In this document: positions 8,688 through 18,087 of the stretch, in pieces
Layout of the letters: the number at the start of each line of letters is the position of its first letter
Position numbering within the stretch: position 1 is the stretch's first letter
From: Burkholderiales bacterium 67-32
GTDB taxonomy: Bacteria > Pseudomonadota > Gammaproteobacteria > Burkholderiales > Burkholderiaceae_B
Assembly: GCA_001898625.1 (NCBI GenBank)
Contig: MKUP01000012.1
Location: forward strand, 372,001 to 436,000
Direction of reading: 5' to 3'
Length of the DNA: 64,000 bases
Notes under the pieces: model-generated
Seen by the model: only the letters and a program-made list of their open reading frames with translations
The model's database searches: none
What the model was told of the DNA's origin: nothing
Position numbers and translations under genes: made by a program

Positions 8688-9731
8688 ATGGCCAGTTCCA
8701 AGCCCGCCCACGGTCCCGTCACGATCAAGGACATCGCCGCCGCGCTGGGCATTTCGCACACCACCGTCTCGCGCGCGCTGAACGATCATCCCAAGCTCAG
8801 CGACGACACCAAGGCGCGGGTGCGGCAGGCGGCGCAGGAACTGGGCTACGTGCTGAACGCCTCGGGGCGCATCCTGCGCGGCGGCGCCAGTCCGCTGGTG
8901 GGGCTGGTCATCCCGGACATCCAGAACGATTTCTACAGCGCCATCGCCAAGCGCCTGGCCGAACGCTGCCGGGACGCGGGCTTCCAGATGGTGCTGGCGA
9001 TTACCGAGGACGATCCACAGGCCGAGTGCGGCGAGATCCAGGCGCTGATCCAGGCCCGTGCCGCCGGCATCGTCATCACGCCTTCGCCGGCGCCCCTGCC
9101 GCGCACGGTCGAACTGCTGGCCGGCACGCCCGCCGTGCAGCTCATACGCAGCGTCGCGACGCTGGCGACCGACGTGGTGGCGATGGACGATGCCGCGGCG
9201 GCGCACGCGGCGGCGGCCCACCTGCTGTCGCTGGGCCACCGGCGCATCGGCTATGTGGGCGGGTACGCACGCATCAAGCCGGGGCGGGACCGCCTGCGCG
9301 GTTTCGTGAAGGCGCATGCCGAGGCCGGGCTGGAGCCGGACCCGGATCTCGTCGTGCAGGTGCCGCCGCGCCAGGAGTTCGGGGCCGAGGCGATGCGCCG
9401 GCTGCTGGCCGCGCGGCAGCGGCCCACGGCGGTGGTCATCGGCAGTTCCGAACTGACCATCGTCGCGTTGGCGGTCATCCGCGAGCACGGTCTGTCCATC
9501 CCGTCGGACATCTCGGTGGTGGGTTACGGCGATCCCAAGTGGTACGAACTGACGACGCCGCCGCTCACGGCGGTCCGCCTGCCCATCGAGGCGTTGGCGG
9601 CATCCACGGCCGAACTGGTTTTCGCGCGCATCGCCGCCCAGGCCCGGCCCGGCGATCCCGCGCCCGCGCCGAGCAAGCTCCGCATCCGGCCCGAACTGAT
9701 CGCGCGGGGTTCCGCCGTGCCGCGCCGCTGA
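8688..9731 (+). CDS. LacI-family transcriptional regulator
   Basis: A 347-residue repressor-type protein. The N-terminal helix-turn-helix VTIKDIAAALGISHTTVS is at about residues 10-27, followed by the hinge region LNASGRILRGG and a periplasmic-binding-protein-like effector domain (GLVIPDIQNDFY, GHRRIGYVGG). The start at ATG 8688 puts the HTH at the usual distance; the open frame runs further upstream to 8619 but includes the hairpin. It likely senses a sugar acid or hydroxy acid and may bind the palindrome at 3581-3598. Confidence 0.92.
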   Translation: MASSKPAHGPVTIKDIAAALGISHTTVSRALNDHPKLSDDTKARVRQAAQELGYVLNASGRILRGGASPLVGLVIPDIQNDFYSAIAKRLAERCRDAGFQMVLAITEDDPQAECGEIQALIQARAAGIVITPSPAPLPRTVELLAGTPAVQLIRSVATLATDVVAMDDAAAAHAAAAHLLSLGHRRIGYVGGYARIKPGRDRLRGFVKAHAEAGLEPDPDLVVQVPPRQEFGAEAMRRLLAARQRPTAVVIGSSELTIVALAVIREHGLSIPSDISVVGYGDPKWYELTTPPLTAVRLPIEALAASTAELVFARIAAQARPGDPAPAPSKLRIRPELIARGSAVPRR

Positions 9732-9737
9732 AGGCGC

Positions 9738-10649
9738 CTAGCGCCGGCGCGCCGCCTTCGGCCGCACGTTGCCATGCAGGGCCGCATAGGCCATCAGTTC
9801 CTGCTCCATCGCCTGCGCCAGCGGCGGCAGGGATTGCGACTTCACCTTCACGATGCCGATCCGCCTGTGGCGGCCGGGGCGGACCAGCGGCACGAAGCAC
9901 AGGTCCTTCGCGAACGCCGGCACCGCCAGCCGGGGCAGGATGGTGACGCCCACCTGGCTGGACAGCATGGCCGACAGCGTCATCATGTTGGAGACGTGGA
10001 ACCAGCAGTGGTCCAGCCACTTCGCCTCGGGGGTGCCGTTCAGCTCGCGGTGGGCGGTGGTGCCGATCAGCGGCAGGTCGGCCAGCACGGACCAGTCCAG
10101 CCGGCTGCGCCGGGCCAGCGGATGGCTGGCGTGGCAGACCAGCCCGAAGGCGTCGGTCATGAGCGGGACGAAGTCCAGGCCGGGCGTGATCGAGATTTCG
10201 CTGGACAGGCCGAAGTCGACTTCCCCCGACAGCACCATGCGGTGGATGTTCTCGGAGTTGTCGTCGATCAGCCGCACCGCCGCGCCGGGATGCCGGCCGA
10301 TGAAGTCCTTGATCAGCGCCGGCACCCAGTTGGTGGCGAAGCTGCCGATGGACGCCAGCGTGAGCGTGCCCGCGTGCTGGCGCGACTGCGACAGCAGTGT
10401 CTCGACGATGCGGTCGTGGTGCTTGACCAGTTCCCTGGCCAGGGGCTCGCACACCTTGCCGAAGGGCGTGGGGGTGGTGCGGCGGTCGGCCTCGAACAGC
10501 GGCGCGCCCAGCTTTTCCTCCAGCAACTGGATGATCTTGGAGACGGCGGGCTGGCTGCGCAGGACCTTGTCGGCGGCGGCGCGATAGCTTTTCGCATCCA
10601 GGACGTGCAGGAAGACGCGCAACTGGGCGATCGGGATCTCTGCCAGCAT
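9738..10649 (-). CDS. LysR-family transcriptional regulator
   Basis: A 303-residue LysR protein with a winged HTH at residues ~18-38 (SYRAAADKVLRSQPAVSK) and a substrate-binding effector domain, ending in a basic tail (RPKAARRR). It is divergent from the alpha/beta hydrolase at 10725, the usual LysR arrangement, with an ATTG-N6-CAAT box between them. It converges with the lacI-type gene (stops 6 bases apart). The likely target is the hydrolase-Bug pair. Effector unknown. Confidence 0.92.
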   Translation of the reverse strand: MLAEIPIAQLRVFLHVLDAKSYRAAADKVLRSQPAVSKIIQLLEEKLGAPLFEADRRTTPTPFGKVCEPLARELVKHHDRIVETLLSQSRQHAGTLTLASIGSFATNWVPALIKDFIGRHPGAAVRLIDDNSENIHRMVLSGEVDFGLSSEISITPGLDFVPLMTDAFGLVCHASHPLARRSRLDWSVLADLPLIGTTAHRELNGTPEAKWLDHCWFHVSNMMTLSAMLSSQVGVTILPRLAVPAFAKDLCFVPLVRPGRHRRIGIVKVKSQSLPPLAQAMEQELMAYAALHGNVRPKAARRR

Positions 10650-10666
10650 GGCGATTCCATAAGGTT

Positions 10667-10680
10667 ATTGTTCGATCAAT
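10667..10680. promoter_or_regulatory. LysR-type box
   Basis: ATTG (10667-10670) and CAAT (10677-10680) form an inverted repeat around TTCGAT in the AT-rich 75-bp divergent promoter region of the LysR (10649) and hydrolase (10725) genes. Format and position fit a LysR binding site. Confidence 0.5.
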
Positions 10681-10712
10681 ATTATTCAATTTTTGGATGA
10701 TGCGGACGGGCC

Positions 10713-10718
10713 TATCAT
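10713..10718 (+). promoter_or_regulatory. -10 box TATCAT, implies leaderless hydrolase mRNA
   Basis: TATCAT ends seven bases before the ATG at 10725, which places the expected transcription start at or next to the A of the start codon. No ribosome site precedes the gene. Confidence 0.35.
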
Positions 10719-10724
10719 CGCCGG

Positions 10725-11483
10725 ATGAATCATGCAGATCGACCCGACGAGGCGCCCGTTGCGCCGCACCTCGTCCAGGAAACCGGCCCGCTCGTCCTTG
10801 CCCTGGCTGGAGGCGGATGCAGCCCTGGGATCTACGGCCAGGTTGCCGCGCCGGGCTGCGCGCTGCATGGAGTCGACTGGATGCAGGGGGCGGGCCCCTT
10901 CACGCCGCAGGCGGTCGCCCAGCGACTGGCCGCCGCGCTGGCGCCGCGTACCGCACCGACGGTCTTGCTGGGACATTCGCTGGGCGGCGTGATCGCCCTG
11001 CTGACGGCCCTGGCCCGTCCGTCCGCCGTGCAGGCGTTGGTCATCTCCAACACGGGGCCGCACACGCGGGACCACGGCGACAACTCGCTGCCCGAACGGA
11101 TACGCCACCACTGGACGCCGCAGGCACGGCGGGCGTTCCTGCTGGCGTGCTTCGCGCATGAGCCGCCGGCCGCCCTGATGCGGGAGCTCGAACGCTACCT
11201 GGACGCGCTGCCGGCCGGATCGCTGCTGGAAGCGGTCGAGGGCCTGCGCCGGCTGGACCTGAGCCATGGCCTGGGCGCGATCCGCTGCCCGGTGCTGATC
11301 GCGCACGGAGAACTGGACCGGCGCCGGGGCGTCGCCGACGCGCGGCGACTGGCGACGCTGATCCCGGGTGCCGAACTGGTCCTGCTACCGGGCGGGCATA
11401 CCCCCATGGTGGATTGCATCGACGCCTACAACGATGCGCTGGACACGTTTTTGGCGCGCCATCTGCGCGCCATCCAACCCTGA
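10725..11483 (+). CDS. Alpha/beta hydrolase
   Basis: A 252-residue alpha/beta hydrolase with nucleophile elbow GHSLGG, an acidic residue in AHGELDR and the terminal His in LPGGHTP. No signal peptide, so cytoplasmic. It is followed after 28 bases by a Bug receptor gene, and the pair is divergent from a LysR gene, so it is probably an inducible ester, lactone or ring-cleavage-product hydrolase. The start codon has no ribosome site but a -10 box just upstream. Substrate not identifiable. Confidence 0.85.
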   Translation: MNHADRPDEAPVAPHLVQETGPLVLALAGGGCSPGIYGQVAAPGCALHGVDWMQGAGPFTPQAVAQRLAAALAPRTAPTVLLGHSLGGVIALLTALARPSAVQALVISNTGPHTRDHGDNSLPERIRHHWTPQARRAFLLACFAHEPPAALMRELERYLDALPAGSLLEAVEGLRRLDLSHGLGAIRCPVLIAHGELDRRRGVADARRLATLIPGAELVLLPGGHTPMVDCIDAYNDALDTFLARHLRAIQP

Positions 11484-11511
11484 CGGGCAACAAAAGAACG
11501 AGGAGACAAAC

Positions 11512-12495
11512 ATGAACATCGGAAGCATCCGGCGCCTGGCCCCGGCAGGACTGCTGGCGTGCGCGGCGGCCTGGGCGGGCGCCGCGCACAGCCAGACATC
11601 CGACTGGCCTAGCCGTCCGGTCACCATCATCGTGCCGTCGGCGGCGGGCGGCGCGGCCGATTTTTCCGCGCGCGTGTTCGCGGGCTACATCGCCAAGGTC
11701 CATCCCAAGGCCACCGTCGTGGTCGATGACCGACCCGGCGCCGGCGGGGTGATCGGCACCATGGCCGCCAAGGAGGCCAAGCCCGACGGCTACACCTTCC
11801 TGCTGTCCACCAATTCGACCCACGCCGCCAACCTGAGCCTGTACAAGGAGCTGCGCTACGACCCGGTCAAGGATTTCGTGCCGGTGGGCCGCTTCGGCAC
11901 CTTCGGCTCGGTGCTGATGGTGCCCAAGGAAAGCCCGTTCCGGACGGTGCAGGATCTCATCGCCCAGGCGAAGGCCCAACCCGGACGCATGAGCTTCGGC
12001 TACTACAGTTCGTCGTCGCAGGTGCCGGCGGAAATGCTGAAGGCCGCCGCGGGCGTGGTCTATGAGGGCGCCGCCTACAAGAACGTGACGCAGATTATCA
12101 CCGACCTGATCGGCAAGCAGTTCGACTTCGCGTTCCTGGATGCGCTGTCGGCCGCCCCCGCGCTGCAGAACGACCGGCTCAAGCCCATAGGCGTCACGAC
12201 CCCGCGCCGGCTGCCGCAACTGCCCGACGTGCCGGCCATCGCCGAGGCCATCCCCGGCTACGAAATGCAGGGCTGGCTGGGCCTGACGGCCCCGGCCGGG
12301 ACGCCGCCCGCCATCGTGGAGACCGTGAGTGCGCTGATGGGCAAGGCGATGGCGGACCCCGAGGTCAGGCAGTCGCTGGAGGCCAAGGGTATGCAGGCGG
12401 GCTTCCTGCCCGCCCGCGACATGGGCGCCTTCATCGCGGCGGACATCGTGCGCTGGCGCGACTGGGTGCGCATGGCCAACATCCCGCCCAACTGA
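11512..12495 (+). CDS. Bug family periplasmic solute receptor 2
   Basis: A 327-residue exported receptor with a signal peptide of ~27 residues ending AGAAHSQ. The first ligand loop IIVPSAAGGAADFSAR departs from the usual F-PGG-D form, having Ser-Ala-Ala-Gly-Gly-Ala. The second loop is KPDGYTFLLS. Start at ATG 11512 follows GAGGAGAC; the open frame extends 144 bases upstream inside the hydrolase gene. It is co-transcribed with the hydrolase at 10725 and converges on a porin gene, so an uptake role with that porin is plausible. Confidence 0.92.
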   Translation: MNIGSIRRLAPAGLLACAAAWAGAAHSQTSDWPSRPVTIIVPSAAGGAADFSARVFAGYIAKVHPKATVVVDDRPGAGGVIGTMAAKEAKPDGYTFLLSTNSTHAANLSLYKELRYDPVKDFVPVGRFGTFGSVLMVPKESPFRTVQDLIAQAKAQPGRMSFGYYSSSSQVPAEMLKAAAGVVYEGAAYKNVTQIITDLIGKQFDFAFLDALSAAPALQNDRLKPIGVTTPRRLPQLPDVPAIAEAIPGYEMQGWLGLTAPAGTPPAIVETVSALMGKAMADPEVRQSLEAKGMQAGFLPARDMGAFIAADIVRWRDWVRMANIPPN

Positions 12496-12501
12496 GACCG
12501 G

Positions 12502-12530
12502 CCCGCGCCGGGGTGATGCGCCGACGCGGG
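12502..12530. terminator. Hairpin between convergent Bug and porin genes
   Basis: Arms CCCGCGCCGG (12502-12511) and CCGACGCGGG (12521-12530) pair with one mismatch around a 9-nt loop. The position between convergent stops at 12495 and 12539 suggests a two-way terminator. Confidence 0.5.
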
Positions 12531-12538
12531 GTGTTGCC

Positions 12539-13666
12539 TCAGAACTTGTGCCGTATGCCGGCGATGATGGACATCTGGGTTTTCGAGTCCGACGGCAGGT
12601 TGCTGAAGATCTGCGCGTAGCGGGCGTCGCCGGCGGCCTTCTGGTAGATGCCCACCAGGAATACGTCGGTGCGCTTGGACAGGAAATAGTCCACGCCCAG
12701 GTTCAACTGGTGCCACTTGGGCTTGTTGCCGTTGCTGCTGTACTTGCCGTCGGTGAAGATGTAGCCGGCGCCCACCAGGGTGCTGGGATTGATGAAGTAG
12801 GTGATCGTGCCCTCGTAGTTCGACAGCTTCAGGTCGCTGTTGTCGAAGTAGTCGAACTTGCTGTGCGTGTACAGGGCCGAGACCTTCAGCGCCGGGGAGA
12901 TGGAGTACGAGCCGCCCGCGCCGTACATGGATTGGCGGTTCACGCCCGCCCCGCCGGGGCTGGTGACGAAGGGCGAGGTGATGCCCCAGTCGCCGTAGAT
13001 CGCGCCGTTGGGGTTGGTGGCGCTGTTGGGGCGCCGCATGTCGTGGTAGGCCACGCCCACCGACCAGGGGCCCCGGGTGTAGCCCAAGCCGGCGCTGATG
13101 CTGCGGTTGTCGGTGGAGTCGCCGGGCTTCTCGGCGGCGCCATAGACGCCGATGAATTGCAGGCCGCCGAACTTGTTCATGTACTGCACCGAGTTGCTGA
13201 TGCGGGCGACCGGGAAGAGGTTGTCGTTGTCGCCGATGTGGGTGCCGATCGAGGCGAACTGGATGGCCGATTCGTAGCCCACCAGGGTCTGCGACATGGC
13301 GTCCATCTGCCGGCCGATGGTGACCTGCCCCCAGGTGTCGTTGGCCAGGCCGACGATGGCGGTGCGGCCGAACAGGCGGCCCTGGGTCCAGGTGCCGGTG
13401 TCGGGCGAGAATCCGCTCTCCAGGTTGAACAGCGCGCGCGTGCCGCCGCCCAGGTCCTCGGTGCCGCGCAGCCCCCAGCGCGAGACCTGCATGACGTTGG
13501 CCTTGAGTTCGGACAGGCTCTTGCCGCCGACGTTGTTGGTGTAGGAATAGCCTTCGGAAATGATGCCGTACAGCGTGACGCCGGTCTGCGCCTGGGCGGT
13601 GCCGGCCAGGGCCGCTGCCAATAGGCCGCAGCCTGCCGCGGCGGAGGCCGCGATGCGTGTCTTCAT
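12539..13666 (-). CDS. General porin, outer membrane beta-barrel (OmpC/Omp32 type)
   Basis: A 375-residue Gram-negative porin of the beta-proteobacterial type. The signal peptide of ~26 residues ends AGTAQAQ. The mature start TGVTLYGIISEGY is typical, the segment SRWGLRGTEDLGGG forms strands 2-3, and the protein ends in the C-terminal Phe needed for barrel assembly (GIRHKF). It is a trimeric channel for small, mostly anionic solutes. Start chosen at ATG 13666 after GGGGAGACACC; the longer frame to 13714 lacks a signal sequence at its N-terminus. Its own promoter lies in the 165-bp gap upstream, where I see no other feature. Confidence 0.93.
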   Translation of the reverse strand: MKTRIAASAAAGCGLLAAALAGTAQAQTGVTLYGIISEGYSYTNNVGGKSLSELKANVMQVSRWGLRGTEDLGGGTRALFNLESGFSPDTGTWTQGRLFGRTAIVGLANDTWGQVTIGRQMDAMSQTLVGYESAIQFASIGTHIGDNDNLFPVARISNSVQYMNKFGGLQFIGVYGAAEKPGDSTDNRSISAGLGYTRGPWSVGVAYHDMRRPNSATNPNGAIYGDWGITSPFVTSPGGAGVNRQSMYGAGGSYSISPALKVSALYTHSKFDYFDNSDLKLSNYEGTITYFINPSTLVGAGYIFTDGKYSSNGNKPKWHQLNLGVDYFLSKRTDVFLVGIYQKAAGDARYAQIFSNLPSDSKTQMSIIAGIRHKF

Positions 13667-13831
13667 GGTGTCTCCCCTCTTTTTTCGATGATGGCCTGGC
13701 GACGGGCAAAGCAAGGTCCTCCAGGCGCGCGCGGGCGTCCGGATGCGAAACTCGCCGTCAGGTGTGGTGGCGCGTCGGACGGTCAGGAAGGGCCAGGAAT
13801 GCGGGCCTCCCGCCGGCGGACGGCGCGCCGG

Positions 13832-15010
13832 TCAGTCAAGCAGTCCGCGCTGCCTAAGCCAGTCCATGCATAGGTCCCCCGCCTGTTGCAGATGTTCGGG
13901 TTGGCCGACGAAGTAGTGGTTGGCCCCCCGGATGACGGTCATGCTTTTGTCGGCGCTTGCCGCCGCGTCGAAGATGCGGCGGGTGTGCGGCTGCGGTACG
14001 GCGTCGTCGGCCGAGTGCTCGATCGCCAGCAGCGGCACGTGGATGCCGGCAGCGCATTTTTCGCCGTGCGCGTTGGTGTCGTCCGGCGACCATTGCGACA
14101 GCCACGAGCGCAACGTGGAAAAGCGCGCCAGCCCGATTGGGCCGTTGTTGGCGGTCTCGGGCACACCCATGAAGCAGGTGCCGATGGGCCGGTCGTTGGG
14201 ATCGATGGCGCCGTCCAGGAAGCGGGGCTCGGCCATGGTGCGGTGGGTGGCGAAGCCGCGTTCCAGCTCCTTGCCGCCGCGTTTTTTCAGCGTCTCCAGC
14301 GTTTCCTTGACCCAGGCCGTGCGGCGGCGGATGCGGGCCAGCTGCGCGGCGCGGAATCGCGCCAGGAACTCGGTCGAGTATGGCGGCTTGCGGTCGGGGT
14401 GGTAGAGATCGAGTTCCGGGTCGCGGCGGTCCGGGTCGTTCTCGTCGATGACGCTGGGGTCGATCCAGTCGGCGAAGGTGACGGCGCGCGAGACGTGCGC
14501 CGCCTGGAAGATCATCGCGTCGGCCGGTATCAGACCGGCGGTGGTGATGGCGCAGGGGTCGCCGGCCGGCGTATGGGTGAGGGTGGGCCGCTCGGCCTGC
14601 GACTGGTAGAACAGCGACAGCGAGCCGCCGCCCGACCAGCCCATCAGCACGATCTTCTCGTAGCCCCATGTTTCGCGGGCATGGCGGATGTATGCGCCCA
14701 GGTCCACCACCACGTTCTCCATGACGAGGGCGCTGTCGTTGCGCGCGTAGCGGCTGCCGGCGCACAGCACGTGCAGGCCGCGGGCGGCCAGGGCGCGCGG
14801 CATGGGCAGCAGTTGCAGCGTGGTGGCCGGGTGCATGAAGACCAGCAGGGTCCGCGATTTCACGCCCTTGGGGATGTAGCGGACGCCTTCGAGGTGAATG
14901 GTGCCGAGCGAGCCCGCGAAGCCGTACACCGCCTTGAAGGCCGCCTGTTCCGGGAATTCGATGTGCACCCATTCGGCCTGGGTGTCGTGGAGGGGTCTGT
15001 CCTTGCTCAC
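13832..15010 (-). CDS. Alpha/beta-fold hydrolase, 392 residues
   Basis: A large alpha/beta hydrolase starting with GTG at 15010, preceded by AGGAGAC. The nucleophile elbow is GWSGGG, the Asp is in EHSADDAVP and the catalytic His in GANHYF. The extra ~130 residues between the nucleophile and the acid form a charged helical cap. It is the last gene of a leftward operon with a VOC protein (20 bases upstream), a complete Liv-type ABC transporter and an FMN reductase. This suggests hydrolysis of an aromatic or ring-cleavage product imported by the transporter. The precise reaction is unknown. Confidence 0.83.
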   Translation of the reverse strand: MSKDRPLHDTQAEWVHIEFPEQAAFKAVYGFAGSLGTIHLEGVRYIPKGVKSRTLLVFMHPATTLQLLPMPRALAARGLHVLCAGSRYARNDSALVMENVVVDLGAYIRHARETWGYEKIVLMGWSGGGSLSLFYQSQAERPTLTHTPAGDPCAITTAGLIPADAMIFQAAHVSRAVTFADWIDPSVIDENDPDRRDPELDLYHPDRKPPYSTEFLARFRAAQLARIRRRTAWVKETLETLKKRGGKELERGFATHRTMAEPRFLDGAIDPNDRPIGTCFMGVPETANNGPIGLARFSTLRSWLSQWSPDDTNAHGEKCAAGIHVPLLAIEHSADDAVPQPHTRRIFDAAASADKSMTVIRGANHYFVGQPEHLQQAGDLCMDWLRQRGLLD

Positions 15011-15029
15011 TGTGCGGGGTCTCCTGCGG

Positions 15030-15557
15030 TTAGCGCGCCGCGGCCAGGCGCGCGGCCTTTTCGCGGGTCCAGGCGTCGCACTGCGCGCGCGCGTCGGCGC
15101 GGTAGCCGGCCATTTCCTCGTCGCTGGCGACCGTGGTGGTCAGCTCCAGCCGCACGCCGTTGGGGTCGAAGAAGTAGATGGACTGCACGAAGCCTTCGTG
15201 GTCCACGGGTCCCAGCACTTCCACGCCGGCGGCCTGCAGCCGGGCGCGGGCGTCTTCCACCGCCTGCACCGAGTCCACGCGCAGCGCCAGGTGATTGGCC
15301 CAGCGCGGTGTGTTGGGCGACGGTTCGGCCGCCTGGTTGTCGCCCAGGTCGAAGAAGGCCACGCTGCTGCCGTCGGTCATCTCGAAAAACAGGTGGACGT
15401 AGGGGCAGTATTCGCCGGTGCTGGGAATGTTCTCGGCCCGCACCAGATGGGTCAGCGGCAGGCCCAGGAGATCCTGGTAGAAACGGCGGGTTTCCTCGGC
15501 GTCGCGGCATCGGTAGGCGAAGTGATGCAGGCCGCGGATGGGTACGAAAGATGTCAT
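15030..15557 (-). CDS. VOC (glyoxalase/extradiol dioxygenase fold) protein
   Basis: A 175-residue vicinal-oxygen-chelate metalloenzyme made of two beta-alpha-beta-beta-beta modules. Candidate metal ligands are His11/12 in GLHHFAY, His in WANHLALRV and Glu in NGVRLELT. Its length is closer to glyoxalase-like or single-domain dioxygenases than to ~300-residue catechol dioxygenases. Start ATG 15557 follows GGAGCAACACC. Between livF and the hydrolase gene in one operon, it probably acts on the transported compound. Confidence 0.83.
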   Translation of the reverse strand: MTSFVPIRGLHHFAYRCRDAEETRRFYQDLLGLPLTHLVRAENIPSTGEYCPYVHLFFEMTDGSSVAFFDLGDNQAAEPSPNTPRWANHLALRVDSVQAVEDARARLQAAGVEVLGPVDHEGFVQSIYFFDPNGVRLELTTTVASDEEMAGYRADARAQCDAWTREKAARLAAAR

Positions 15558-15594
15558 GGTGTTGCTCCGGATGAAACGTGCGGTCGCGTCGGGC

Positions 15595-16312
15595 TCATGC
15601 CGCCTGCCGCGCCAGATCGAAATAGAGTTGGGCGAGGTCGTCGCGACGGGCCAGCTCGGCGCTGTCGGCGGCCAGCGCGATGCCGCCCTTCATCAGCACG
15701 TAGGCGCGGCGGGTGAAGGGCAGCGCGATGTCCAGCTTCTGCTCGACCAGCAGCATGGTCAGGCCCTCGGCCCGCAGCCGGTCGAGCACCGCCAGGATCT
15801 CGTCCACGACCCGCGGGGCCAGGCCCAGGAAGGGCTCGTCCAGCAGCAGCATGCGCGGCGCGGACATCAGCGCCCGGCCGATCGCCACCATCTGCTGCTC
15901 GCCGCCCGACAAGGTGCCGGCAAGCTGCCGGCGCCGCTCGGCCAGGCGGGGGAACAGGCGGTAGACGAAGTCGAAGCGTTCCTCGGCGCGCGAACGGTCG
16001 CGCCGGACCAGCGTGACCGAGCCCAGGCGCAGGTTGTCTTCCACCGACAGCGGCGCGAACACGTGCCGGCCCTCGGGAACCTGGACCAGTCCGCATTCGA
16101 CGATGCGATGGCTGGGCAGCCCGCCGATGTCGGCGCCGGCCAGCTTCACCGTGCCCGAGCGCTGCGCAAGAATGCCCGACAGCGCCGCGAGGAGCGTGGT
16201 CTTGCCCGCGCCGTTGGGTCCCAGCAGCGCGACGGTCTCGCCGCGCTCCACCCGCAGGTCGACGTTGCGCACCACGGGCGCGTGGCCATAGCCGCCGCTG
16301 ACGTTGCGTAGT

Positions 16313-16320
<8 letters not shown>
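15595..16320 (-). CDS. livF: Branched-chain-type ABC transporter ATPase LivF
   Basis: A 241-residue ABC ATPase with Walker A GPNGAGKTT, Q-loop, signature LSGGEQQ, Walker B LLLDEP and the LivF-type FLGLAPRVVDE stretch. It overlaps livG by 8 bases. It energises an ABC importer of the hydrophobic amino acid/aromatic acid transporter group together with LivG, LivH, LivM and the receptor at 18987. Operon partners suggest the substrate is an aromatic acid and not an amino acid. Confidence 0.93.
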
Positions 16321-17091
<771 letters not shown>

Positions 17092-17095
<4 letters not shown>

Positions 17096-18087
17096 GCCAG
17101 GCCCTCCCGTTTCACCGGCTTGGGCTCGATGGCCGGCGCGCGCGGTAGGACGGCGGGAGGCCGGTGGTGGCGGGCCCGCAGCCGGTCCCACAACCCGATC
17201 AGGCCGCGCGGCTGGAACAGCACCGCAAGCACCATGAACACACCGAACACCAGCGCATGGTGATGCCCGATCAAGGGCGACAGTACGAGCGGCATCAGGT
17301 AGAGCAGCGCCGCGCCCAGGATGGCGCCCGCCATGCGGCCGCTGCCGCCGACGATCACCATGAACAGCAGCAGGAAGACGTTCTCCAGCCCGAAGATGTG
17401 CGGGTTGACGGTGTTGTCGACGAAGGCGTAGACCATGCCGGCGACGCCGGCCAGCGCGCTGGTGACGGCATAGGCGATGACCTTGGTGCGCCGCACGTCC
17501 ACGCCCATGGCCGCTGCGGCCTCGGGGTTGTCGCGCACCGCGCGGCAGGCGCGGCCGAACCAGGAGCGGTCCAGCCGGCCGATGATGGCCATGGTGGCCA
17601 GCATCAGGACCACGATCACCACCGTGTACCAGGGGCCCGTGACGTGCACGCCGAAGATGTCCGGCAGCCGGTAGCTGGCCAGCCCGCCAGTGCCGCCGGT
17701 GATCGCGCCGCCTTCGTTCAGCACGACGATGAAGAGCTGGGCGAAGGCCAGCGTGGCCAGCGCCAGATAGAAGCCCTCGAGGCGGGTGGCCGGTATCGCC
17801 ACCACCAGCGCCAGCGCCACGCAGACCGCCACCGTGGCCAGCACCGCCAGCGGCAGCGGCAGGCCCGCCTGGGTGACCAGGATGACGATGGTGTAGGCGC
17901 CGATGCCATAGAAGCTGAAGTGCGAGAAAGCGATTTGGCCCGAGATGCCGAACAGGAAGTTGTAGCTGATGGCCAGCGCGATCCACAGCAGCATCTTGCG
18001 GTAGATGTCGGTCTGGTAGGCCCCCAGTGCGAAGGCGATGGCCGACAGCACCACGGCCGCCACGACGTAGGAAAGCAGGGATTTCAT
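17092..18087 (-). CDS. livM: Branched-chain-type ABC transporter permease LivM
   Basis: A 331-residue inner-membrane permease. Hydrophobic segments start with LLSYVVAAVVLSAIAFALGA. The family-typical GISGQIAFSHFSFYGIGAY and the EAA-like loop GRACRAVRDNPEAAAAMGVD, which contacts the ATPases, are present. Overlaps 4 bases with both livH upstream and livG downstream. The last ~30 residues are a basic, proline-rich cytoplasmic tail. The longer frame reaching 18846 is an antiparallel-frame artefact inside livH. Confidence 0.92.

Noticed and set aside
13886-15574. 562-codon open frame on the plus strand
   Set aside because: Lies opposite the hydrolase and VOC genes; no recognisable domain.
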